A stretch of 64,000 nt of DNA from Multivorans sp965232105. GTDB taxonomy: Bacteria > Acidobacteriota > Thermoanaerobaculia > Multivoradales > Multivoraceae. Position 1 is the stretch's first letter, and every line of letters begins with the position of its first letter. Below, piece after piece: positions 17,728 to 25,155 of this stretch. The stretch spans positions 868,001-932,000 of the forward strand of contig OZ246956.1 in assembly GCA_965232105.1 (NCBI GenBank), in the 5' to 3' direction. The notes under the pieces were generated by a model. That model was not told the DNA's origin, did no database searches, and saw only the letters and a program-made list of their open reading frames with translations. The position numbers and the translations under genes are program-made.

Positions 17728-18915
17728 CTATCTCGGCGCGCAGACGACCCTGAGCTGCGCGATGACCGAGTAGTTCGCCAAGAGGGTGGAAGTACCCAGG
17801 CCAGCGGCCCTTCCGATAGCGATCGGCGGATGGATGGCGTTCGCGCCAGGTTGAGCCGCGATGTTGACCAGCGCCGTGTGGTTGGCGGTCCGGGAGCAGT
17901 AGTTGGGATCCGGCCCGATCGTGAACACCGCCTGACCGACGGGATTGTCCCCGACCGCGGTGTCCCCGTCCTCCGTCTGTGTGACACCCGCGACAGCGGC
18001 GCTGCCGTCATCCGGGATGGTCGTAGCAGCACCCACCGTGGCAGCGACGGAAGCGTCGAACGTGGCGGTGAGCCAGTTCGTGCCGCTGCCCGCGCCCAGA
18101 GCACTGGCCGTCTTGCCGGCCCAACCCTTCTGGATGGAGGCGGCACTGGGACCGGTACCGGCGGTGTTGTCGGTCGCAGTCGAGTAGCTACCCGACTCAT
18201 CGAGCCAGAGATCGGCGGTAACCGTAATCGTCCCGGCCGTGGGTCGATACACCATGCCGTTCGTGATCATCGCCGTGGCGCCGAAGGAGCCCGGGCCAAC
18301 GAGCCGAATCTTCGCCCGGCCGCCGCCGAGCATGCAACCGCTCGCCGACTGCCGGTCGTACGCAAAGGGCCAAGCCGTGTTCGTGCGCGGCCCGCAGATC
18401 GCAGCCGGTTCCGCCGGAGCATTCGGCAGGATGTTCGGCAGGATGCCGACACGGCCCGTGCTCGTCTCCTTGACGAAGACGGCGCCCCTGCCCACCGACA
18501 TCGTGACGCCGGGGCCGGCACTGGTCAGCTCGACCGCCTTGTTGTTCAGAACGTCCCTGGAGACGAGGTTGCCAACGGCCGAGTTGCTGGCATCCGTGAT
18601 CCAGTACCAACCACCGTCCTCCAAATCCGCGATCTCGAGGCTGCCGTCATCCCGGTCGCAGGCCAGGCCGTTGCGATGGTTGAACAACTGGGCCACCGTG
18701 CCGCCTTCGGCCTCGACCTTCCCGGTGATCGAGACGTTGCCGCAGGAGGCGACGAAGGTGACGGCCTCCGCCTCGCCGGCGACGGTTCCGATGAAGCCTC
18801 CCTCGCCCCGGAACCAGGGAGCGACATGGTTGCAATCGCGGCAGTCGACCTGCTGCGCAAACGCTGTTGCCGGCATCGCGCAGAGAACGAACGCGGCGGC
18901 CGCGGCTTGCTTCAT
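17728..18915 (-). CDS. Secreted protein of a four-paralog family (member 3, lacks conserved tail)
   Basis: 395 residues; ATG 18915 preceded by GAGGAG. Signal peptide MKQAAAAAFVLCAMPATAFA. The N-terminal module is shared (APWFRGEGGFIG, TFVASCGNVSITGKV, GGWYWITDASNSAVGNLV, TGRVGILPNILPNAP). The second half is very close to member 4 (AWPFAYDRQ, SGCMLGGG, KIRLVGPGSFGA AMITNGMVYRP). It ends RVVCAPR, exactly where member 4 continues with the ELVPDNPFP tail, so the tail was lost by an early stop or never acquired. Long stretches of near-identical DNA shared with member 4 suggest recent duplication or gene conversion. Confidence 0.75.
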   Translation of the reverse strand: MKQAAAAAFVLCAMPATAFAQQVDCRDCNHVAPWFRGEGGFIGTVAGEAEAVTFVASCGNVSITGKVEAEGGTVAQLFNHRNGLACDRDDGSLEIADLEDGGWYWITDASNSAVGNLVSRDVLNNKAVELTSAGPGVTMSVGRGAVFVKETSTGRVGILPNILPNAPAEPAAICGPRTNTAWPFAYDRQSASGCMLGGGRAKIRLVGPGSFGATAMITNGMVYRPTAGTITVTADLWLDESGSYSTATDNTAGTGPSAASIQKGWAGKTASALGAGSGTNWLTATFDASVAATVGAATTIPDDGSAAVAGVTQTEDGDTAVGDNPVGQAVFTIGPDPNYCSRTANHTALVNIAAQPGANAIHPPIAIGRAAGLGTSTLLANYSVIAQLRVVCAPR

Positions 18916-19137
18916 CGGTCGCTCCTCGAACGGCTGCGGGCGACAGGGTCGGGCGGGATGCCGGGCTGAAGGGCCGGTGAGGGCTTTGCCGTCCCGCGGC
19001 CAGTAGAAAGAGAAAGGGCGGCTGACCTCCCGCGCCGGACTCAGGCCCGGCACGGGAGGCGCCGCTTTGAAGTCGCCTCCGAAGCTGAGGAGATCAGACC
19101 AACGATCCCCTCAGGCCCGAAGATCGGCTGTTCCCCC

Positions 19138-20418
19138 TCAGTCGACGGGGAACGGGTTGTCCGGCACCAGCTCCTGGCCCTGGTTGGCCGACGACGCCGG
19201 CGGGCAAACGACCCTGAGCTGCGTGACCGCCGCCAACGTCGCCACGGCGGCTGAACGACCCAGGCCAGCGGCCTCTCCGACAGCGACCGGCGGATGGACC
19301 AGGTTCCCGGCAACTCCAGCCCCGGCAGGTGCAGGGTCGGCAAGGATGTTGACCACCGCCGCGTGGTTGGCGGTCCGGGAGCAATAGGCGGCGTCCGGCC
19401 CGATCGTGAACACCGCCTGGCCGACGGGATTGGGGTCGGTGGCGCCCGCCGGCGTGATCGCGGTGCTCCCGTTGTTCGTCACCGTGACACCCGCGACAGG
19501 GGCGCTGCCGTCAGCCGGGACGAGCACAGGAGCACCGACGGCGGCAGCGACGCTAGCGCCAAACGTGGCGGTAAGCCAGTTCGTGCCGCTGCCGGCGCCT
19601 AGAGCACTAGCCGTCTTGCCGTTCCAACCCTTCTGGACGGAGGCGGCACTGGGACCGGTACTGTCGGTGTTATCGGCCGCAGTCGAGTAGCTACCCGTCT
19701 CATCGACCCAGAGATCGGCGGTAACCGTAATCGTCCCGGCCCGGGGTCGATACACCATGCCGTTCGTGATCATCGCCGCGGCGCCGAAGGAGCCCGGGCC
19801 AACGAGCCGAATCTTCGTCCGACCGCCGCCGAGCATGCAACCGCTCGACGCCTGCCGGTCGTACGCAAAGGGCCAAGCCGGGTTCGTGCGCGGCCCGCAG
19901 ATCGCAGCCGGGTCCGCCGGAGCATCCGGCAGGATGTTCGGCAGAATGCCGACACGCCCGCTGCCGTGCTTGAGGTAGACCGCGCCCTTGCCCATCGTCA
20001 TCTCGACGCCGCCGGCTTCAGTCAGATCGACCGTGTCGTTGTCAAGAATGTCATTGGCGACCAGGTTGCCGACCGCCGAGTTGTCGGCGTCGTTGATCCA
20101 GAACCAGCCACCGTCCATGACGGGACCGAGTTCGAACTCGCCGCCCTCGGCGTGGCAGGCAAGGCCGTTGTCCATGGTGAACAACCCCGAAACCACGCCG
20201 TCGTCGTCGGCCTCGAGCTCGCCGGACCTGGTGACGCCGCCGCAACTGGCGACGTAAGTCACCATGTCGGCGCCGTCGGCCGTGGCCACGAATCCGCCCG
20301 TACCCATGTAGACGGAAACGGTGTGGGAGCAGTCGTCGCAAGTGACATCCTGACCGAACACCATCGCCGGAATCGCGCAAAGAACCAGCGCGATCGTGAT
20401 GTGCTTCATCAGCTTCAT
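19138..20418 (-). CDS. Secreted protein of a four-paralog family (member 4)
   Basis: 426 residues; ATG 20418 preceded by AAGGAG at 11 nt, with a second ATG nine bases later. Signal peptide MKLMKHITIALVLCAIPAMVF. The N-terminal module reads TCDDCSHTVSVYMGTGGFVA, TYVASCGGVTRSGE, GGWFWINDADNSAVGNLVAN and SGRVGILPNILPDAP. The second half nearly matches member 3. The tail is SANQGQELVPDNPFPVD, as in members 1 and 2. First gene of the block; a gene-free region of ~640 bp upstream probably holds the promoter. The family is predicted to be extracellular and disulfide-bonded; its role is unknown. Confidence 0.75.
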   Translation of the reverse strand: MKLMKHITIALVLCAIPAMVFGQDVTCDDCSHTVSVYMGTGGFVATADGADMVTYVASCGGVTRSGELEADDDGVVSGLFTMDNGLACHAEGGEFELGPVMDGGWFWINDADNSAVGNLVANDILDNDTVDLTEAGGVEMTMGKGAVYLKHGSGRVGILPNILPDAPADPAAICGPRTNPAWPFAYDRQASSGCMLGGGRTKIRLVGPGSFGAAAMITNGMVYRPRAGTITVTADLWVDETGSYSTAADNTDSTGPSAASVQKGWNGKTASALGAGSGTNWLTATFGASVAAAVGAPVLVPADGSAPVAGVTVTNNGSTAITPAGATDPNPVGQAVFTIGPDAAYCSRTANHAAVVNILADPAPAGAGVAGNLVHPPVAVGEAAGLGRSAAVATLAAVTQLRVVCPPASSANQGQELVPDNPFPVD

Positions 20419-20857
20419 CAGTTTGTTTTCTCCTTGAGCGGCTCTTCGCCGCCGTTCATTGACCGGACCAGCCGTATGCCGGCCCGGCAGTTCATTCGAT
20501 CCGAAGATCAGGCCGCGACGATGCGGACAACCCGCGCTGTCGCGACCGCTGACGTTCTCTCAAGATGGCCGTGAGGGCTCAACGAGCCGCCAACCGCCAC
20601 CTTCGCTGATGCTGCGCATCACCTCCCGCTAAAAGACTTCAAGGCCGTCTGTCCAAGACGTGAGGGAACTGTAGCGGAAACGATGGTCAAGATCCAGTAA
20701 CACAAGGGCAAGCAGCCCAAGGGCACGAGCGGATCGAGAAACGGCGCTCCAACCGGAATCAGTTCCTCCGAAGCACGACACTATAGGGCCTCCGACGGGA
20801 TTCGTCAAGGGTCCCGTGTGTGGGAGTCAAATTACTGAGGGTGTTGGGGTTAGGGTC
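20419..20857. other. Intergenic region, no gene seen
   Basis: Divergent interval between the secreted-paralog block (-) and the hopanoid locus (+). Lower GC than its surroundings, with no convincing reading frame or RNA gene on either strand. It probably contains the promoters for both directions. Confidence 0.5.
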
Positions 20858-20964
20858 GACGCCGGAGGCCGGCCGAAACCCGGGTGGCGCGGACCCGCGC
20901 CACCCGCGAACCAGTTCGGGCGCCCGTCAGCGGGCGCCCGGATGGCAGGCCGGCGCGCCCAGTG
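20858..20964. repeat. Long bipartite REP (~105 bp), copy A
   Basis: Begins gacgccggaggccggccgaa, continues through a GGTGGCGCGGACCCGCGCCACC hairpin, the gaaccagttcgg segment, and a GGGCGCCCGTCAGCGGGCGCCC hairpin, and ends GGATGGCAGGCCGGCGCGCCCAGTGG. Similar copies lie at 24075, 32935 and 45436. Confidence 0.85.
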
Positions 20965-21055
20965 GCCGGAGATAGGGGGCGGGGCTGTTATCGTCGCTCG
21001 CTGCGATGGATGGTTCCGGAAGTTCGACCCGACCCGGATGCCGGCGCAGCCAGTG

Positions 21056-23050
21056 ATGAGAGCGGCGACGACGCACGCGGCGGCTTCGGTTCCGCAAATG
21101 GCCGAGGGATCGCGTCTCGACCGGATGATCGATGCGGCGGCGAGGCGGCTCCTGGGGGAACAGCGGCGCGACGGGCACTGGTGCGCCGAGCTCGAAGGCG
21201 ACACGATCCTGGAATCGGAGTACGTGCTCCTGCTCCACTTCCTGGGCCGCGGCGACGACCCTCGCGTCGGGGCCTGCTGCGAACGGCTGCGGAACACGCG
21301 GCTGGAGGCGGGCGGCTGGTCGATCCATCCGGGCGGGCCGGCGGATGTCAGCGCGTCGGTGAAGGCGTACCTGTGCCTGAAGCTGGCGGGGGACGACCCG
21401 GACTCGCCGCCGATGGCCGCGGCGCGCCGCGCGATCGTGGAGGCGGGCGGCCTGGGCGCCTGCAACTCGTACACGAAGCTGCTGCTGGCCGTCTTCGGGT
21501 TGTGGAGCTGGCGCGACGCGCCGGCGGTGCCGCCGGAGATCGTGCTGTTGCCGCGGTGGTTCTACTTCAACCTGTATGAGATGTCGGCGTGGACGCGGGC
21601 GATCGTCGTGCCGCTGGCCGTGGTTTGGGCGTTGAAGCCGGCGGTGGGAGTTGGGGTGGATTTGGAGGAGTTGCGGGGTGGCGCGGAGCGGATGCCGGCG
21701 CACCCAGTGGACGGCGCCGCCTGGTCGGACCGCGTTTGGTCGGTCGTGTTCCGGGGTGTGGACAGGCTGATCAAGTTCGTCGAGAGGGTCGGCCCCGTCC
21801 CGTGGACGCGGCGGCGGGCGCTCAAGGAGGCGGAGGCCTGGATGACGCCGCGCCTGGGGGGAGACGACGGCCTGGGGGCGATCTTCCCGGCGATCGTGAA
21901 CGCGGTCATCGCGCTTCGGGCCCTGGGGTACGAGGAGAACCATCCCCTGGTCCAGGGCCAACTGCGGGCGCTTGAACGGTTCGAGATCGAGGAGCAGGGA
22001 GAGATGAGGCTCCAGCCGTGCCTGTCGCCGGTCTGGGACACGGCGCTGTCGATGAACGCCCTGCTGGCGTCAGGCGGAGTTGGCGCGGACGGGGCGCTGC
22101 AGGACGGGCTGCGCTGGTTGCTGGACCGGGAAGTGACCGCGCCGGGCGACTGGCGGCGAAAGAGCCTGCAGCAGGCGCCGGGCGGCTGGTGCTTCGAGTA
22201 CGGCAACGACTTCTACCCGGACTGCGACGACACGGCCGAGGTCCTGGCCGTCCTGGCCGGGCTCAAGGGAGAGAACGAGGAGCTGGAATGGCGCCGGCAG
22301 GCGGCGGTGTCGCGCGGCCTGCGCTGGTTGCGCGGCATGCAGAACCCCGATGGCGGCTGGGCCGCGTTCGACCGCCGGTGCAGCAAGGAGATCCTGACCC
22401 GCATCCCGTTCGCCGACCACAACGCGATGATCGATCCGAGCACCGCCGACATCACGGCGCGCGCCGTCTGCGCCCTGCTCGCCCACGGCGCCGGCCCGTC
22501 GGACGGCGCGGTCCGGCGCGGGGTGGAGTTCCTGCTGCGGATGCAGGAAAGCGACGGAAGCTGGTACGGCCGCTGGGGCGCGAACCACGTCTACGGCACC
22601 TGGCTGGCGCTGACCGCGCTGTCGGAGGTCGGCGGCGCCGGCGGCGCCGGTGAGGCAGGTGAAGCGGACGGACGGCTCGCGCGGTCCGTTCGCGCGGGAA
22701 GCGACTGGCTGCTCGGGGTCCAGAACGCGGACGGGGGATGGGGCGAGTCGCTGCGCTCGTACGAGGATGTGAATGCGAAGGGGCGGGGGCGGAGCACGGC
22801 GTCCCAGACCGCGTGGGGCATGCTCGGGTTGATCGCGGCGTCTGGCTCAGGGCTACCGGTGGGAAACGGAGGGGCGGTTCGGCCGGCGCTCGAGCGGGCG
22901 GTGGAGTTCCTGGGGGAGCGTCGGATGGCGGATGGCGGGTGGCTGGATCGGGACTGGACGGGGGTAGGGTTCCCGCGAGTGTTCTATCTTCGTTACCACG
23001 GTTATGGGGTTTACTTTCCGTTGGAGGCGTTGGCGAGGTATCGACGATGA
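21056..23050 (+). CDS. shc: Squalene-hopene cyclase
   Basis: 664-residue triterpene cyclase making hopene/hopanol from squalene, a monotopic inner-membrane enzyme. The catalytic acid motif is within PDCDDTAEVLAVL (DxDD). Several QW repeats are visible (LLGEQRRDGHWCAELEGDTI, MQNPDGGWAAFDRRCSKEIL, MQESDGSWYGRWGANHVYGT, VQNADGGWGESLRSYEDVNA). Length is normal for the family. ATG 21056 is chosen; it lies right after a REP fragment. An in-frame REP remnant (GAERMPAHPVDGA, DNA 21681-21714) interrupts the protein near residue 210, where family members have no such sequence. The stop overlaps the hpnH ATG (ATGA), so they form an operon. Confidence 0.94.
   Translation: MRAATTHAAASVPQMAEGSRLDRMIDAAARRLLGEQRRDGHWCAELEGDTILESEYVLLLHFLGRGDDPRVGACCERLRNTRLEAGGWSIHPGGPADVSASVKAYLCLKLAGDDPDSPPMAAARRAIVEAGGLGACNSYTKLLLAVFGLWSWRDAPAVPPEIVLLPRWFYFNLYEMSAWTRAIVVPLAVVWALKPAVGVGVDLEELRGGAERMPAHPVDGAAWSDRVWSVVFRGVDRLIKFVERVGPVPWTRRRALKEAEAWMTPRLGGDDGLGAIFPAIVNAVIALRALGYEENHPLVQGQLRALERFEIEEQGEMRLQPCLSPVWDTALSMNALLASGGVGADGALQDGLRWLLDREVTAPGDWRRKSLQQAPGGWCFEYGNDFYPDCDDTAEVLAVLAGLKGENEELEWRRQAAVSRGLRWLRGMQNPDGGWAAFDRRCSKEILTRIPFADHNAMIDPSTADITARAVCALLAHGAGPSDGAVRRGVEFLLRMQESDGSWYGRWGANHVYGTWLALTALSEVGGAGGAGEAGEADGRLARSVRAGSDWLLGVQNADGGWGESLRSYEDVNAKGRGRSTASQTAWGMLGLIAASGSGLPVGNGGAVRPALERAVEFLGERRMADGGWLDRDWTGVGFPRVFYLRYHGYGVYFPLEALARYRR
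21681..21714. repeat. REP fragment inside shc
   Basis: Half-site ggatgccggcgcacccagtg within the squalene-hopene cyclase frame, read as ERMPAHPV. The GC hairpin core is missing, leaving only the border half. A similar fragment lies just upstream of the shc start (about 21036-21055). Confidence 0.75.
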
Positions 23051-24048
23051 GAACGCCGCTTCATCTGGTGGTCGACAACGTGGTGCACCAGGTGCGGAAC
23101 GCGCTTCGGGGCAGGAAGAGGTACCCGTTCGTCCTGATGCTCGAGCCGCTCTACACCTGCAACCTGGCGTGCATCGGGTGCTCGGTGGAGCGGCATACCG
23201 GGAAGCTCAGGGACCGGATGGCGGTGGCGGACTGTCTCGACGCGGTCGAGGTCACGGAAGCGCCCGTCGTGTCCATCTGCGGCGGCGAGCCGACGATCTA
23301 CCCCGAGCTTCCGGATCTCGTCGCGGGCATCGTCGCCCGGCGCCGGCACATCTACCTGTGCACGAACGCCCTGCTGCTAGACACGAGGGTCTTCGGGCGC
23401 GTGCCGCCGCACCGGCGCCTGACGCTGAACGTCCACCTCGACGGCATGCGCGAAACCCACGACCATGTCTGCGCGCGCGAGGGCGTGTTCGACAAGGCGG
23501 TCGAGATGATCGGGGCCGCGAAGAAGCTCGGCTACCGCGTGAGCACGAACACGACCGTGTTCAAGGAGACGCGGATCGAGGAGGTCGAGGAACTCTGCGC
23601 CTTCCTGCGCGACATGGACGTCGACGGGATGCTGATCTCGCCCGGCTACCAGTACGAATCGGTCGACCGGGACATCTTCCTCACCCGGCAGGACACGGAG
23701 GACAAGTTCCTGCGCATCCTCGAGATCGCCGGCGAGTACAAGCTGACTTCGACGCCCATGTTCCTCGAGTTCGCCGCCGGGCTCCGGGACTACTCGTGCT
23801 CTCCCTGGAGCACGGTGACCAGGACGCCGCTCGGCTGGAAGGGTCCCTGCTACCTCATCGGCAAGCGCCACTACCCGACCTTCCAGGAGTTCTGGGACGA
23901 CACGGACTGGAGCTACTGGGAATCCCGCGAGGATCCGCTGTGCGCGAACTGCTCGATGCACTCGGGCTTCGAGGCGTCCGCGGTGCGCGAGCTGCACAAG
24001 AGCCCCCGGGACCTGGCGCGGCTCGCGGCCTGGCAACTCTCGGGTTGA
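23047..24048 (+). CDS. hpnH: Radical SAM adenosyl-hopene transferase HpnH
   Basis: 333 residues. Catalyses radical addition of the 5'-deoxyadenosyl group to diploptene, the first step of C35 extended hopanoid synthesis. The 4Fe-4S motif is YTCNLACIGCSVE (CxxxCxxC), followed by SICGGEPTIYPELPDL, YLCTNALLLD, NVHLDGMRETHDHVCAREGV and STNTTVFKET, all characteristic of HpnH. C-terminal cysteines (CSPWST, CYLIGKRHYPTFQEFWDDTD, CANCSMHSGFEASAV) match the family. ATG 23047 overlaps the shc stop as ATGA. A REP copy and a broken hpnG-like gene follow, so the next hopanoid step may be missing at this locus. Confidence 0.95.
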   Translation: MRTPLHLVVDNVVHQVRNALRGRKRYPFVLMLEPLYTCNLACIGCSVERHTGKLRDRMAVADCLDAVEVTEAPVVSICGGEPTIYPELPDLVAGIVARRRHIYLCTNALLLDTRVFGRVPPHRRLTLNVHLDGMRETHDHVCAREGVFDKAVEMIGAAKKLGYRVSTNTTVFKETRIEEVEELCAFLRDMDVDGMLISPGYQYESVDRDIFLTRQDTEDKFLRILEIAGEYKLTSTPMFLEFAAGLRDYSCSPWSTVTRTPLGWKGPCYLIGKRHYPTFQEFWDDTDWSYWESREDPLCANCSMHSGFEASAVRELHKSPRDLARLAAWQLSG

Positions 24049-24074
24049 CCGGCGCCCGCATCGACGCACCCGGA

Positions 24075-24179
24075 TCCGGATGCCGGCCAGAACCCGTGTG
24101 GCGCAGTTCCGCGCCACCCGCGAACCAGTCCGTGCGCCCGTCCGCGGGCGGACGGATGGCAGGCCGGCGCACCCAGTGA
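24075..24179. repeat. Long bipartite REP, copy B
   Basis: Starts ggatgccggccagaacccgt, carries the GTGGCGC...GCGCCAC hairpin, the gcgcccgtccgcgggcg hairpin, and ends GCCGGCGCACCCAGTG. Its final GTG is the apparent start codon of the following pseudogene. Confidence 0.85.
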
Positions 24180-24551
24180 GGACGGTCTACCTCGCCGCGA
24201 TGCGGTTCGAGGCGAGCGCTTTGCTGCGGCGCGTTGCGGGAGCGAGGAAAGCTCGGGACACGGGGCTTCGCAAGGCGGTTTCCGGCTCCATCGCAGGCCG
24301 ACCGGTGCTGATCGCCGTGTCGGGAATCGGACCCCAGGCGGCCCGGGCAGCCGCGGAGGCATGCATGGACCTGGCCCGCCAGGGCCGGTGCCGGCGCGTC
24401 GTCTGGATCGGCATTGCCGGCGCGCTGTCGCCCGGGCTGAAGGTGGGCGACCTGGTCGTCGCCACCAGCGTCACGTCCGCGCAGGAGCCACACCGGGTGC
24501 GCCGGCCGTTTCGCCAGGGCCCTGGCGGATGTCGCCGTGGCAGTTGCCTGA
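24176..24551 (+). pseudogene. Broken hopanoid-associated nucleoside phosphorylase (hpnG-like)
   Basis: The frame from GTG 24176 (VRTVYLAAMRFEASALLRRV, VLIAVSGIGPQAARAAAEAC, VWIGIAGALSPGLKVGDLVV) matches the N-terminal half of MTA/SAH nucleosidase-like HpnG enzymes, which remove adenine from adenosylhopane. It is intact to about 24485. The sequence then becomes REP-like (caccgggtgcgccggcc). After that, in the +1 frame, it reads RFARALADVAVAVA-stop, a plausible original C-terminus. The central ~100 residues are therefore gone and the frame is shifted. Position directly after hpnH supports the identity. The protein is predicted to be non-functional unless a second copy exists elsewhere. Confidence 0.72.
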
Positions 24552-24554
24552 CGG

Positions 24555-24645
24555 GTCGTCACACGTCGCCGCTTCGCGGCACGTCTCTTCCGCCGCCTTC
24601 GGCGGCAGCCGGCGGGGACGCCGGCGCACCCAGTGACGGAGCCGG
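24555..24645. repeat. REP element
   Basis: Contains CGCCGCTTCGCGGC and GCCGCCTTCGGCGGC hairpins, gccggcggggacgccggc and the CGCACCCAGTG border, directly downstream of the broken hpnG-like gene. Confidence 0.75.
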
Positions 24646-24694
24646 CGGGGACGGCTGGGTGCGGGGCTACCGGCCCGCCTGCGTGCGGAACGGC

Positions 24695-25150
24695 TCAGTT
24701 CGCACAGAGTCGCTGCTGCCGCAAGAGCCAGCGACGGCACTCGGCGCCCTTGCCTTCCGGGTAGAGCTTGCCCCGAGGGTCGCCGAGGATCTTCTCGTTC
24801 CTGAAGTCCTCACGCAAGGCCTTGTCGCGGGAGTAGAGCAGCCGCGCCCCACTCAACCGGGCAAGGGCGAGCACGTGCTGGTCGTTCGATCTGAGGTTCT
24901 CGCGAAACGCCAACGCCCGCGCCTCGTCGTCTACCCGGCGATCCGGAGTGTCCCGGACGCTGCCCCGGAGCAGAGCTTCCCGAAGCCACTTCTTGAAGGC
25001 GGTGTTGACCGCGAGTTCCTTCCGCAGGCGGCCGCCGATGGCCAAACGCCCTCTGCCGGACTCGATCCAGCGCCTGAACTCGCGCGCTCCGGGCGCCGGA
25101 TCCTCAGTGAAGACAGCGGAGACCGCATCCGCGTCGAGAATGGCGCACAC
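24695..25150 (-). CDS. PIN-like nuclease domain protein
   Basis: 151 residues. The start MCAILDADAVSAVFTED carries an acidic residue pair as in PIN-domain toxins. Further acidic positions lie in RRVDDEARALAFRENLRSND and LLYSRDKALREDFRNEKILG, consistent with a metal-dependent RNase fold, although the spacing is not classical VapC. It starts 5 bp after the stop of the AAA ATPase gene, so the two are certainly co-transcribed. No antitoxin-like small gene is present, which points to an ATPase-regulated nuclease pair rather than a VapBC module. Assignment to the PIN superfamily is moderate confidence. Confidence 0.65.
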   Translation of the reverse strand: MCAILDADAVSAVFTEDPAPGAREFRRWIESGRGRLAIGGRLRKELAVNTAFKKWLREALLRGSVRDTPDRRVDDEARALAFRENLRSNDQHVLALARLSGARLLYSRDKALREDFRNEKILGDPRGKLYPEGKGAECRRWLLRQQRLCAN

Positions 25151-25155
25151 GGCGG

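Noticed and set aside
24695..25150. VapC-type toxin of a toxin-antitoxin pair
   Set aside because: No small antitoxin-like gene precedes it; the adjacent co-transcribed gene is a large ATPase, so a different nuclease system is more likely.
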